DNA of 54,454 nt, taken from IMG/VR virus record IMGVR_UViG_3300029319_000066, positions 1 to 54,454 of that record, one strand, 5' to 3'. The DNA is from a virus. The number at the start of each line of letters is the position of its first letter. Within the stretch, counting starts at the first letter, position 1. The notes beneath the pieces were generated by a model that did no database searches, had not been told where the DNA came from, and saw nothing but the letters and a program-made list of their open reading frames with translations. Position numbers and translations under genes: made by a program. This document shows, piece by piece, positions 1-8,872 of the stretch.

Positions 1-95
1 ATTATCGTCAGAAAAAGTTACTGCTGAATTGCCTGTTGATGTGCCTGTACCAGAGTTGTAAAACTTTAAATCTCCGTTTGCATTTACACCTAAAC
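1..95. repeat. Terminal direct repeat, copy 1 (circle closure)
   Basis: These 95 bases are identical to 54360-54454. The repeat lies inside a tail-fibre reading frame that stays open and in frame when the two ends are joined, so it is best read as the overlap left when a circular or circularly permuted genome was written as a line. It is unlikely to be a biological terminal repeat. Confidence 0.93.
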
Positions 96-2709
96 CCCAA
101 CCCTCATTTCCAGAATTTTCCTCAATGTTTAAAGCAACAGCATTATTTGAACCTGCAGTTTTTAATCGCAAAGTTGCTAGAACAGCAGTTGTGACATCTC
201 CTAAATCTAAGCTCTCCGCACTCGCATCCCAGAAGAACTTAGGCGTTGTGCCTGTGTCCTCATAGAAGGATATGTTGCCACCGCCTGATATTTTTATTCG
301 TTGTTTAAGAGAGTCTGTCCCTGTATGTGTATAAAAACCAAGACCAGCACCACCACTAACATAAGAGCCTATTGAGCCTAAACCTGTATCAGTTTCAAAA
401 TGTAATTGTAAACCTGATGTTGAGGGAGTTGTATCAAATGAAGAAGTTACACCATCCACAGTCAGCCCATCAGCCGTTACAGTGCCAGTAACATCAACAT
501 TACCAGTATGCGTTTGCTGTACATACTTCGCATCAGACTGCGTTTCTGTTAGGTGATCAGCTAAGGTAAATGTTCCGTAAGCAACAATGTCTATAATATC
601 GTTTACAGCAGCACCACTTGCTAATGTAATACTTGTACCATTAGTAGCAGTAAAATCTGTACCATTTAATAATTTTACACCATTCATGTAGACATCTACG
701 TAGCCAGAGTCATACGTAGCTGAAAATACAGTCTGACCTGCACTTGATACTGTATAGGTTTGTCTGTCGGAAGTTCCGTTTACTGAAGAACCTGCGTTAG
801 TCCATCCAGAAGCAGAGTAGACTTTCATAGCCCCTGCTGTAGTATCAAAGTACAATGCTCCAATTACTAAAGCATCACCATCATTATCTACTGTTGGAGC
901 CGAAGATTTTGCACCTAAGTACCTGTCATCAAAGCTATCATATGAAGCTGCGGCTGAGGTAGCACTAGATGAAGCTGAAGTGGCAGAAGTACTTGCATTT
1001 GAAGCACTTGTAGCCGCGTTAGTTTCACTAGTTGCGGCATTGGTAGCTGATGTAGCCGCTGCCGTAGCACTTCCTAAAATACCATCGACATAAGTTTTTG
1101 TTGTAGCATCTGTACCAGAAGTAGGCGTACCCAATCCTGTAATTTTATTAGTACCCATAGCTAGATTACCAGACATTGTATCGCCTGATTTAGCTACGCG
1201 AGTATCTCTCTGTGTATCAGTATATGTCTTAGTAGAAGCATCCTGTGCAGCTGTAGGATCACCAAGACCTGTGATCTTAGATGTACCCATTGCGATAGCA
1301 CCACTCATAGTTCCACCTGCTAGTGGAAGCTTAGTGGCTATAGAATTTGTTACGGTAGTCGAAAATGCGTTGTCATCATTTAAAGCCGCTGCAAGTTCGT
1401 TTAACGTATTCAAATTTCCCGGTGCGCTATCTACTAAGTTTGCAACTTGAGTATCTACGTAACCTTTCGTAGCTGCATCGGTATCGTTTGTTGGAGAAGT
1501 TAAATTCTGAATAGTAGCTGTTGTACCAGCATTCATATTCAGCGTACCATCAATGGTAACATTGTTAAATGAAGATGAGCCAGAAGATGTTACATTACCT
1601 GTAATATTACCAGTAACATCTCCTGTGACATCACCCGTTAAATTTCCTGTAACATTGCCAGTTACTGTACCTGTTACTGTACCAGTGTAACCGCCAGAAG
1701 CTGACAAAGTAGTAAAAGCACCGCTAGAAGTTGAGCTAGACCCAATAGTAGCACCGTCAATCGCGCCACCGTTAATATCAACTGTAGCAAGTGTAGCTTG
1801 ACCTGAAGTCGAGATTGTAGTGAATGCTCCTGTAGCAGACGCATTCGCTCCGATATTTGTTCCATCTATTGCGCCCCCGTTTATATCTACGGTGGCTAAG
1901 GTAGTCGTTCCCGAAGCTCCTAAATCTGTGAATGAACCTGTAGAGGGAGTAGAAGCTCCTATAGTAGCGTTATCTACCGTACCACCATTTATGTCGGCTG
2001 TAGCCGCGACAAGGCTAGTGTTTGCATTAAGGGTAGTGAACGTACCAGCTGCAGGGGTTGTTGTACCGATAGTTGTACTATCGATAGCACCAGAGTTTAA
2101 ATCTATTGAGGTAATAACAGTTGTTCCAGAAGCAGACAGATTTGCCACTGTGACATCACCTGTTACTCCTAGTGTAGAACTCAGTGTTGTTCCACTAGTT
2201 ACGGTAAGAGTACCGCCTACAGTTACATTTCCAGTAGCTGCGATACCACCACTTAGGAACAAATCTTGAAAGCGTTGGGTATTAGATCCAAGGTCTATAG
2301 TGTCAGTAGCAACAGGAAGTATAGCATTTCCGCTTTCTACTTGAACAAGTTCACGCCAAACGGCTGCTCCTGTGGCACTTCCTACACATATATAAATACG
2401 GCCTGTAGTTGTATTTTCCCATAAAGAACCGGGTGCATAGCCTTCTGTATTATCGTTAGTTACAGCAGGTGTTGTAGTGGCATCCATTTTGTTTGCACCA
2501 CCCATACCACCATTGGCTTGTGGCAAATATCCTGACACCGAAGTTGCTAAGTTTATTTTAGGAGAATCTCCTGTTGCACCTGTGTGACCGTGACCAGTAC
2601 TTGCATTAAATGCTGCTAATAGTTGGTTAAACTCCGCATTGATCGGAGGTGCGGTAATAGGTGATCCGTTTATAATACTAGCAGTTGACTGCCTTACATA
2701 CCCTGCCAT
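1..2709 (-). CDS. Large tail fibre protein, N-terminal 903 codons (gene continues at 54359)
   Basis: Virion receptor-binding fibre. ATG at 2709 lies 3 bp after the stop of the tail-tube gene, with an AGAAG-like site before it. The frame has no stop down to base 1 and resumes at 54359, ending at 53160, which gives 1302 residues. The order is: an N-terminal segment (MAGYVRQS) that probably attaches to the tail; four degenerate repeats of about 38 residues (roughly residues 197-338, with DINGGAIDG cores); a GNVT tetrapeptide run; two GGTMSGAI/NKITGLG-type fibre repeats; and an Ala/Ser/Thr-rich stretch (ATSATNAATS) likely to be a trimeric coiled rod. The fibre role is known for these repeat types; the receptor is unknown. 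Confidence 0.85.
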   Translation of the reverse strand, partial: MAGYVRQSTASIINGSPITAPPINAEFNQLLAAFNASTGHGHTGATGDSPKINLATSVSGYLPQANGGMGGANKMDATTTPAVTNDNTEGYAPGSLWENTTTGRIYICVGSATGAAVWRELVQVESGNAILPVATDTIDLGSNTQRFQDLFLSGGIAATGNVTVGGTLTVTSGTTLSSTLGVTGDVTVANLSASGTTVITSIDLNSGAIDSTTIGTTTPAAGTFTTLNANTSLVAATADINGGTVDNATIGASTPSTGSFTDLGASGTTTLATVDINGGAIDGTNIGANASATGAFTTISTSGQATLATVDINGGAIDGATIGSSSTSSGAFTTLSASGGYTGTVTGTVTGNVTGNLTGDVTGDVTGNITGNVTSSGSSSFNNVTIDGTLNMNAGTTATIQNLTSPTNDTDAATKGYVDTQVANLVDSAPGNLNTLNELAAALNDDNAFSTTVTNSIATKLPLAGGTMSGAIAMGTSKITGLGDPTAAQDASTKTYTDTQRDTRVAKSGDTMSGNLAMGTNKITGLGTPTSGTDATTKTYVDGILGSATAAATSATNAATSETNAATSASNASTSATSASSSATSAAASYDSFDDRYLGAKSSAPTVDNDGDALVIGALYFDTTAGAMKVYSASGWTNAGSSVNGTSDRQTYTVSSAGQTVFSATYDSGYVDVYMNGVKLLNGTDFTATNGTSITLASGAAVNDIIDIVAYGTFTLADHLTETQSDAKYVQQTHTGNVDVTGTVTADGLTVDGVTSSFDTTPSTSGLQLHFETDTGLGSIGSYVSGGAGLGFYTHTGTDSLKQRIKISGGGNISFYEDTGTTPKFFWDASAESLDLGDVTTAVLATLRLKTAGSNNAVALNIEENSGNEGWGLGVNANGDLKFYNSGTGTSTGNSAVTFSDDN
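1695..2120 (-). repeat. Four degenerate ~38-codon repeats in the tail fibre
   Basis: The encoded units share a DINGGAIDG core, a TIG turn and a GAFTT segment. They are followed at about 1600-1690 by 12-bp units encoding GNVT/GDVT, also found in the neighbouring fibre gene at 52380-52470. Such repeats form beta-rich shafts and can recombine to change fibre length. Confidence 0.7.
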
Positions 2710-2712
2710 CTG

Positions 2713-4398
2713 TTATCTTCTCCCTGCGGTTGTAAATTCAAAGACCATACCCTGTATGGAAAAAGGTTCTGTCTGACCGACAGTCACAAAAGTAGCCTGT
2801 GCGGAAAAACCTGATCCCTGAATATCGCTGGTCATTATTGGCTTAGACGAACCACCATAAAGTACGTTTGTCGCGTTGTAGTTAATGTTTCTTCCCCCGT
2901 ATCTAGTTGGTGCGCCTGTTGAAGTTTGCGAGTAAGTTGAGGGAACTTGCGTATCTGCATCTCCCCAATCATACGTCATCGAAAGTAGTAACTCTAATGG
3001 ACCTTCAGCCCTGATAAACGTATTTATTTTTCTCATTGTTTTTCGTTCTTCGGTTTCACCGAAATCCAGATATGGAGTAGAATAAATGCCTACTATATCT
3101 GTTCCATTGAACGATGTTCCATTTTCTTGTCGGTAGACCCGTCCATCGTAATCGCCATGAAGAATAAACTCAGTAGTTCCAATATATCCACTGGTACAAC
3201 AAGAAGCTCTTATCCCTAGTAACTCTCCAAATTCCCAAGCTATTGTACCTGAGCTATTAGTTAGTCCACCTATAATTCCAATACTATCTGCTGCAAAGTT
3301 GCTATCATCACCAATAAAGTACCTAATTTGAGACTTTGATCTAATGACCACCCCATTGAGTGTGTCCATATCTTGGTTAGCAATAATATCAACTAATGTT
3401 GCTTGAATAGGTTTACTAACAGTTTCTAATTCTACGTCACCTATTCTAGATGTACCTGCTACTGGCCTAAAACCGTCAGGACTTAAAAACATTAAGTCAC
3501 CGCCAATTTCTAGTACACTGTCTCTAGCTACGCATCCTACGTTAGCTGTTACTTGGTCTAGAGCGAAAGCATTAGAAGCATTTACGCTTATTTTTTTAAT
3601 CGCGTTTGTACCAAAGACAAATAAATCATCTCTAAATGTTTTAATTTGTACGACATCAAATCCTGCCGCTAATTGTCCTGCTGAGGCACTTACGTTAAAG
3701 TCATAAAACCCATCTGGGTCGGCTGTAGAAGTCGGGGCAGAGTGAGCTATTGCTGCTCCAAAAGCCGTGTCTCCAGCGAGGAACAAATGGTTTTTAAAAA
3801 CACTTACCAAGCTTGGTGCATTTATGCACTGATCTCCACCGCCTGTATTTGTACCACCTGCAGTAAAACCACCAGAATTTGTAGATTTAAGTTCTTCCCA
3901 ATTAGCTCCATCAAAAACAATGGCTGGATTTACGCCATCTACAAAACAAATTTTATTTCCTGTACCAAAATTAAAAGTAACGTGTCTGAGTTTTGTAACA
4001 GTACGACCACTAAGGGTCATTGGTCTGGTAACTGAATAATCTAATGTATACTTACGCCAACCTATGAAAGCTGTATAATGATAAAAACTATAATTGCTTC
4101 CACTTGCATCTTGCCTAGCTGCTATAATTTTAGTTGAGGATGTTACGTCATCTTTAAATATAGCAAGACCAAGTACTTTTCCTTGGCCTGTTGATGAACC
4201 AGCTACGGTAACTTCACCATAATCAGTATCATATTCATCAAATCCTTCTATACGGCGATAGCCACCAAAAAGTGATGGCTCATAATTCACTAATCTTGTA
4301 GCTGATCCGGGTGCATTGTCCGACAAATCCAAATGATTTTCGTTACTATTTAGACCGCCACTACAGATTACTTTGTAGGACTCTATTCTGTCAGGCAT
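2713..4398 (-). CDS. Tail tube / tail tubular protein B-like
   Basis: A 561-residue protein starting MPDRIESYKV. It lies directly after the tail adaptor gene, with its ATG overlapping the adaptor stop, and directly before the fibre gene. It is rich in Gly, Asn and beta-type segments, as expected for a beta-propeller-like nozzle protein of short-tailed phages. It likely forms the tail nozzle to which fibres attach. The role rests mainly on position (capsid, adaptor, nozzle, fibre) and the family look of the N-terminus (GGYRRIEGF); no catalytic motif is visible. Confidence 0.65.
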   Translation of the reverse strand: MPDRIESYKVICSGGLNSNENHLDLSDNAPGSATRLVNYEPSLFGGYRRIEGFDEYDTDYGEVTVAGSSTGQGKVLGLAIFKDDVTSSTKIIAARQDASGSNYSFYHYTAFIGWRKYTLDYSVTRPMTLSGRTVTKLRHVTFNFGTGNKICFVDGVNPAIVFDGANWEELKSTNSGGFTAGGTNTGGGDQCINAPSLVSVFKNHLFLAGDTAFGAAIAHSAPTSTADPDGFYDFNVSASAGQLAAGFDVVQIKTFRDDLFVFGTNAIKKISVNASNAFALDQVTANVGCVARDSVLEIGGDLMFLSPDGFRPVAGTSRIGDVELETVSKPIQATLVDIIANQDMDTLNGVVIRSKSQIRYFIGDDSNFAADSIGIIGGLTNSSGTIAWEFGELLGIRASCCTSGYIGTTEFILHGDYDGRVYRQENGTSFNGTDIVGIYSTPYLDFGETEERKTMRKINTFIRAEGPLELLLSMTYDWGDADTQVPSTYSQTSTGAPTRYGGRNINYNATNVLYGGSSKPIMTSDIQGSGFSAQATFVTVGQTEPFSIQGMVFEFTTAGRR

Positions 4399-5087
4399 TA
4401 ATACTTAATCCGTGTATCTCTAATACTAATTTCATTATTAATATAAAGGGTTTGTAGGTCTTTAATGCCACGTTCAAAAGCTACGTAAGCTCCTTGAGCA
4501 GCTTCAATATTATCTTTAAACATATACATATGATAAACTGCGCCATCGATTAATACGGTATCATAGGACTCTGGAATACGTGTGACATCAGTTGCATTTG
4601 TGATGTCAGAAAAATTCATAAAATATCTAAATTTAAGCGTATAGGCTTTATCAGGGGATGGAGTTACGCCATAGCCATTACCATGACCTTGAAAAATAAA
4701 ATCTGGTATTCCTCTACCAGACGTTCCAGACGCATAGTCTTGATCACGATGATCAGAATACCATTCGTCAACATCAATATGTTTTAAATGCTTAAAACTA
4801 GCTCTTAGACTACTATCTTCCTGTATCTGAAAACTATTAAAATCTGCTATTTTATAAAAAGAAGGCCAAGTATATTCTTCTTGGCCCACAACTAAAACTT
4901 GAGTATGTTCAGCAGCATTAAAGGGCCATCCAAACTCAGCTTGATTGATCTTAGCTAATCCAGCTTTGACCGCATCTTTTACTAGGGCTTGAACGCCACG
5001 AACCGACCCAAAGTCGGCTTCCGAAATTTCTACTTCGTTTAAACGCCGTAGCGTTTGGTTACATAAATCTATGTAAGTAGTTGGCAT
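4398..5087 (-). CDS. Tail adaptor / tail tubular protein A-like
   Basis: A 229-residue protein starting MPTTYIDLCNQTLRRLNEVE. The N-terminal LCNQTLRRLNE helix and the length fit the connector-adaptor proteins that sit beneath the portal in podophages. It lies after the capsid gene and overlaps the next gene by one base. Its likely job is to bridge the portal and the nozzle. The assignment comes from family resemblance recalled from memory and from gene order. Confidence 0.65.
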   Translation of the reverse strand: MPTTYIDLCNQTLRRLNEVEISEADFGSVRGVQALVKDAVKAGLAKINQAEFGWPFNAAEHTQVLVVGQEEYTWPSFYKIADFNSFQIQEDSSLRASFKHLKHIDVDEWYSDHRDQDYASGTSGRGIPDFIFQGHGNGYGVTPSPDKAYTLKFRYFMNFSDITNATDVTRIPESYDTVLIDGAVYHMYMFKDNIEAAQGAYVAFERGIKDLQTLYINNEISIRDTRIKY

Positions 5088-5108
5088 AAATAACCCTCAA
5101 TAGAGTGA

Positions 5109-5129
5109 GGGGCCAGTATTACCAGCCCC
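5109..5129 (-). promoter_or_regulatory. Stable hairpin just after the capsid gene
   Basis: The minus-strand RNA reads GGGGCTGGT-AAT-ACTGGCCCC: a 9-bp stem with two G-U pairs, 13 nt past the capsid stop codon. No T-tract follows, so it is more likely an attenuator or an mRNA 3'-end stabiliser that makes capsid message more abundant than tail message than a full terminator. Confidence 0.6.
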
Positions 5130-5142
5130 CCAAGTTATTATA

Positions 5143-6204
5143 TTAAGAAGCTAAGTTGTAATTAGCTGTGAAGATTGCTTCTGGTCGAAGTATCTTCCTG
5201 CCGTAGAGTTGCATTCCTCTCACAATATCCGCAAAGGTTGTTGGTGATCTGAATGTTTCAGTCTTGGCAATTTGCTCCGCAGTAGCAACCGCAGAAGCAT
5301 GACCAGCAACGATAACACCGAAGTTTGTTTCAGAACCTGTACTTAGAATTGTTGCAGGTCCGTTGCCTTCGTATGGAAGGTTATTAGACTTATAGACTGA
5401 GAATCCGCGAATGGTTCCCGGTAATTTACCGTTTCTCATTTCGCCATCTCCACCGAAGTCGCTATTAATTAGCTTGCTCGACTCGTCCATTAAGACTTCT
5501 GCAAACACTGGGTCAACAACGATCCACCTACCGTCAGTGTCTACGTTGGCTTGGTCCATTCTCCTCTGGATGCTATTCATAATCGCCAATGGAGAAGTAA
5601 TACCACTTGAGCCACCGCCTACGGCAACTGGAATAGAAGTAACTTCTGAAGCTACACCAAGGTCAGAGCCACCGAAGTCGGTGATGTCTAACTTGTTATC
5701 TGGTAGAAGTTCGTCATTATCCGCACCACTGTTAGCTTTAGTACCATTCACGTCACCAGAAGCAGAACGCCTTGCCCATGAGCTAGGTGTTTTCCAACCA
5801 GATAGATATCCAAGTACTTCTGCATCGAAAGTATCACGCAGTTTGTAACCTGCTCTATCGGATGCTAAGTCCTGAAATGATACGTGGCTGTGAGCTTCTT
5901 CGATGTCATCAATCGCAAATTGGAAGTAATTTGCTTGATCAACAACCATTGTGAAGTCAGCGTCAGTGAGGTCTTGAGTAGCCAACGTAGTACCACGCTC
6001 GTATGTGGTGATTGTGATGTCTGGCTCTTTTATAATTTTCACTGAATCGCCAAAATTAGCGATTTCGCCACTGTAATCAGTGTTTGTTATTGCATCTACA
6101 ACAGATGCGGTTCTGAAGGCTTTTTGAACCTTCTTGGAATAGATAACTGGTGAAAAGTTACCTGAGTTCAGGTTTGTATAACCTGATGCCTGTGGAAATG
6201 CCAT
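5143..6204 (-). CDS. Major capsid protein
   Basis: A 353-residue protein starting MAFPQASGYTNLNSG. Features typical of HK97-fold coat proteins are visible: an N-arm, a segment around IIKEPDITITTYERGT, a helix around DDIEEAHSH, and a C-terminal stretch NFGVIVAGHASAVATAEQIA followed by FADIVRGMQLYGRKIL. It has a strong AAGGAGA ribosome site, its own 200-nt leader and promoter, and the scaffold gene just upstream. A post-gene hairpin suggests high expression. The call is secure from context and composition. Confidence 0.85.
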   Translation of the reverse strand: MAFPQASGYTNLNSGNFSPVIYSKKVQKAFRTASVVDAITNTDYSGEIANFGDSVKIIKEPDITITTYERGTTLATQDLTDADFTMVVDQANYFQFAIDDIEEAHSHVSFQDLASDRAGYKLRDTFDAEVLGYLSGWKTPSSWARRSASGDVNGTKANSGADNDELLPDNKLDITDFGGSDLGVASEVTSIPVAVGGGSSGITSPLAIMNSIQRRMDQANVDTDGRWIVVDPVFAEVLMDESSKLINSDFGGDGEMRNGKLPGTIRGFSVYKSNNLPYEGNGPATILSTGSETNFGVIVAGHASAVATAEQIAKTETFRSPTTFADIVRGMQLYGRKILRPEAIFTANYNLAS

Positions 6205-6464
6205 GATTAAAGTCTCCTTATTTGAAATGGCTTAAAATAAACTTCTAAAACTCATCTAGAAGTAGCTAGATCAGACAAGTAAACAATAGTGTCAGCTTGA
6301 TTAGAGTGTCGCTGAAAGCGGTTCCAAACGCACTGGTAGACTTTGTATTATTATCTGGAGGGTTTGGGTGTACTAAATAAGTGTCCGTACCCAGTTAATT
6401 CAATGGTTTCATTGTAACACATTGAGTTAATTAATGCAATAGTTAATTGCGTAACTAATTGGTT
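6205..6464 (-). other. Non-coding leader between scaffold and capsid genes
   Basis: About 260 bp without a convincing gene. A promoter lies at 6411-6439, so most of the rest would be a 200-nt untranslated leader of the capsid message. The leader contains a short stem (GCTttcAGC, near 6315) and an in-frame 7-codon ORF with no clear ribosome site. A TTGCGTAACTAATTGG sequence near 6447 resembles the ACGTAA motif seen in other intergenic regions. Confidence 0.6.
6411..6439 (-). promoter_or_regulatory. Predicted sigma70 promoter of the capsid operon
   Basis: On the minus strand TTGCAT-N17-TACAAT, preceded by TGT (extended -10, GTGTTACAAT). The same GTGTTACAATG string occurs in the promoter at 18372-18401. 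It fires towards the capsid, adaptor, nozzle and fibre genes. Confidence 0.7.
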
Positions 6465-7235
6465 TTAACGTGCAGCACCTGAAATGTCGTAAGCAAAATT
6501 GCCAGACTGAATAGCCGCTGTAATAGCTTCTTCATTTTTTTCAAATTCTTTATCCGACATCTTTTGCACCATACTTTCAGAAAATTGAATTTTATTTTGC
6601 ATAGGTGGCGTAGATGCAGATGCTTTATTAACGGCTTGAGCAGCAGATTTACTTGTTTTCCTTTTACCTGTATCTGCTTTGTATAGATCAATTGTTCGAG
6701 CAGCCCATTTTGCATCAGTATTATTTTTATACACACTGTCTTGCAAAGCCATAGGTTGTAATGCAACCCAGTCATGGAACTTGCGATCTTGCCTTATTTG
6801 TGCAAAGTCAGGATGCAATTTCATAAGTTCTTGCTCCGCACTTTGTCGATGTAAACTTTTTTCAAACTTTTCGACTTGCTCAAGACGTTTTTCACCTTCG
6901 GCAAGAACTTCATTAGCTCTTTTTCTAGCGATAGTATCTACAATCTTGGCAACGTCAGGATACTTCTTACTCCAAGCGTCAACTTCTTGATCAGTTTTAG
7001 GAAATTTTATTTGTTTGCGAGTAGCAGAGTCTAACTGTGCTTTAATGTCAGCTATTTCTTTATCCTTTTGATCACGTATATTCTGTATGTGACGCTGAAT
7101 ATCTTGATAGCGTTTTTTATAACTTAATTCTTCAGCATTTAAGTTTTCAACAGGCTCTTGCTGTTGTGCCACTTCTTGGCTGTAGGTTAAATTATTTTCT
7201 GGCTCAGGAGCGCGAGTATATTTTTGTTTTTTCAT
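6465..7235 (-). CDS. Capsid scaffolding protein
   Basis: A 256-residue, highly charged, Gln/Lys/Glu-rich and mostly alpha-helical protein (MKKQKYTRAPEPENN...). A long coiled-coil stretch (roughly residues 40-150) precedes a conserved-looking WVALQPMALQDSVY segment. Charge, helix content and position immediately upstream of the capsid gene are those of podophage scaffolding proteins, which guide procapsid assembly and leave before packaging. ATG at 7235 is preceded by AAAGGA. Confidence 0.75.
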   Translation of the reverse strand: MKKQKYTRAPEPENNLTYSQEVAQQQEPVENLNAEELSYKKRYQDIQRHIQNIRDQKDKEIADIKAQLDSATRKQIKFPKTDQEVDAWSKKYPDVAKIVDTIARKRANEVLAEGEKRLEQVEKFEKSLHRQSAEQELMKLHPDFAQIRQDRKFHDWVALQPMALQDSVYKNNTDAKWAARTIDLYKADTGKRKTSKSAAQAVNKASASTPPMQNKIQFSESMVQKMSDKEFEKNEEAITAAIQSGNFAYDISGAAR

Positions 7236-7275
7236 AATAGTTCCTTTATGGGTCCGATAATATTCGGGTATCCAA

Positions 7276-8841
7276 TTATACCATGAATGCTATTTTTTGT
7301 TTTTTAAGCAGACCGGGTAGGGGTTGTAATACAGGCTCTATCTCTTCGATGTCCTCTGTATCGTCTAATTGATCATCTACCTCTACGGTAGCGATCTCTA
7401 TATCCATCTCTTCAGATGGAATTTCTGAGGATGTTTCGATTTCCTCTTCGGCTTCTTCTTGTTCGGTATAATCTGTATCCGATACTTCGGAGTCCTCAAC
7501 TCCTTCGCTACTGGATTGATTTTCTGTATCCGCATATTGAATTAGCCCATCCATTTTCATAGCCATGAGACCCATCTCAGCCTCAGACTGCATTTGTTGT
7601 ATGTGTTTTAAGCCGTGCCACTTAACTACGTGCGCTGGGAGTACGTATTCGTCCGTACTTAGCTTGGCATCTATATCATCACGCACATTTTCAGGAGAAG
7701 AGCCTAGAGGTACTGGATTACCGCTTACATCATCATAGCCCATAATTCCTTGGTCTTCGCACGTACAGTCTTGAACACTTGAGCATCCACAAGGAAAATC
7801 GGAATAACCCATACCGCCATGAGCCATTTCTACTATTTCATTTTTTTGTACTGCATCCGCTATTTCTTTTTCTCGTACCGAAAGCTCCCCATCGTTATTT
7901 GTGTCTGCCTTCTTATCGTCACGTTGAAATTTTTTAGATGCCATTGTTTCCCCCTCTGGTGTGGTAATTCCTTTTCTGGCAGTTGCTATACCGCCTAATG
8001 CAAAGCCTTGATCTTCCATAAAATAATTACTGAGTACGTTAATATTGTGTGAGCCAAATAAATCAGTCACTGGTTCTTGATTTTCGTAGCCATCATAAAA
8101 AGTATGATTGCCAATTTTTAATGGGTTTGCTCCCTTGTAGTATGTTCCTCTAGCCTTAGTTTTCTTTTCATTTTGAAAAAAAGTACGACCTTTGGAAGCA
8201 TCTTCACCTAACTGAATATAATCAGTCATTTCTTCCATTCCGCGAAGTAATTGATCTTCTGGAACAGGTATTTTTTTTATGCTACCGTATTTGCTTACAG
8301 GCTCAAACTCACTGCCTACTAATACTTCATCAATTGTATTTCCAAATCTGTCGGAACGAAGCCTATTAAATATAACGCCCCTTACAGCATCCCGTCCTTC
8401 AACACCCTCAGTATTTGCTTCAGCCCAAACAACACGTTCAATTTTTTCAAGATCTTCTAACGTAAGATTTGTTTGAGGATTTGGTCTTTTAGCTGGCATT
8501 GCAGAATACATTAGAAGGCCACCTTCAGACATTTCTTTTTCTTTTAATTTTTCCCGTGCTTCTTCAGCCGTTGTAACTGGGTCAAATTCTAAATGTATTT
8601 CTTTATCAAATTTTTGTGCGTCTTCTTCTTTATAAAAACTTTCGTAAACGCCTTCGTCTAATGATCTTTTAATAGCTTCTTCTAATTCAAGAAATTTACC
8701 ATCCCAAACCGTAGGAATTAGATACGTAATCCCATCCATTTCTACTGTGGCAGTTTTTACTGTAGAAAGGCTACCATCTTCATTTTCTATTGCTTTACCG
8801 TCAGCAATATTTTGATAGTAATGCCTTGTAATAGCGTCCAT
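7276..8841 (-). CDS. SleB-type cell-wall hydrolase with acidic tail (virion-associated)
   Basis: Domains in order: an N-terminal module with a DGSLSTVKT/IPTVWDGK pattern (residues 15-50); a SleB/Hydrolase_2-like muramidase domain (about 126-250) with KIERVVWAEANTEG, RGVIFNRLRS and GNHTFYDG; a Cys-rich segment (CGCSSVQDCTC); a LSTDEYVLPAHVVKWHGLKH motif; and a very acidic tail. It probably loosens peptidoglycan during DNA entry, given its place among head genes rather than in the lysis cassette. Start: ATG at 8841 was chosen; a GTG at 8901 would add 20 hydrophobic residues overlapping the upstream gene. Neither has a clear ribosome site. Confidence 0.75.
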   Translation of the reverse strand: MDAITRHYYQNIADGKAIENEDGSLSTVKTATVEMDGITYLIPTVWDGKFLELEEAIKRSLDEGVYESFYKEEDAQKFDKEIHLEFDPVTTAEEAREKLKEKEMSEGGLLMYSAMPAKRPNPQTNLTLEDLEKIERVVWAEANTEGVEGRDAVRGVIFNRLRSDRFGNTIDEVLVGSEFEPVSKYGSIKKIPVPEDQLLRGMEEMTDYIQLGEDASKGRTFFQNEKKTKARGTYYKGANPLKIGNHTFYDGYENQEPVTDLFGSHNINVLSNYFMEDQGFALGGIATARKGITTPEGETMASKKFQRDDKKADTNNDGELSVREKEIADAVQKNEIVEMAHGGMGYSDFPCGCSSVQDCTCEDQGIMGYDDVSGNPVPLGSSPENVRDDIDAKLSTDEYVLPAHVVKWHGLKHIQQMQSEAEMGLMAMKMDGLIQYADTENQSSSEGVEDSEVSDTDYTEQEEAEEEIETSSEIPSEEMDIEIATVEVDDQLDDTEDIEEIEPVLQPLPGLLKKQKIAFMV

Positions 8842-8872
8842 ACAGAATACCAATGCTAAAATAATTATGACT

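Noticed and set aside
1820-2269. 149-codon plus-strand reading frame opposite the tail fibre
   Set aside because: It is the mirror of the Gly/Thr/Asn-rich fibre repeats on the other strand; no ribosome site, and low-complexity Val/Pro composition.
5411-5848. 145-codon plus-strand frame opposite the capsid gene
   Set aside because: Shadow of the capsid gene; Pro/Ser-rich and without a ribosome site.
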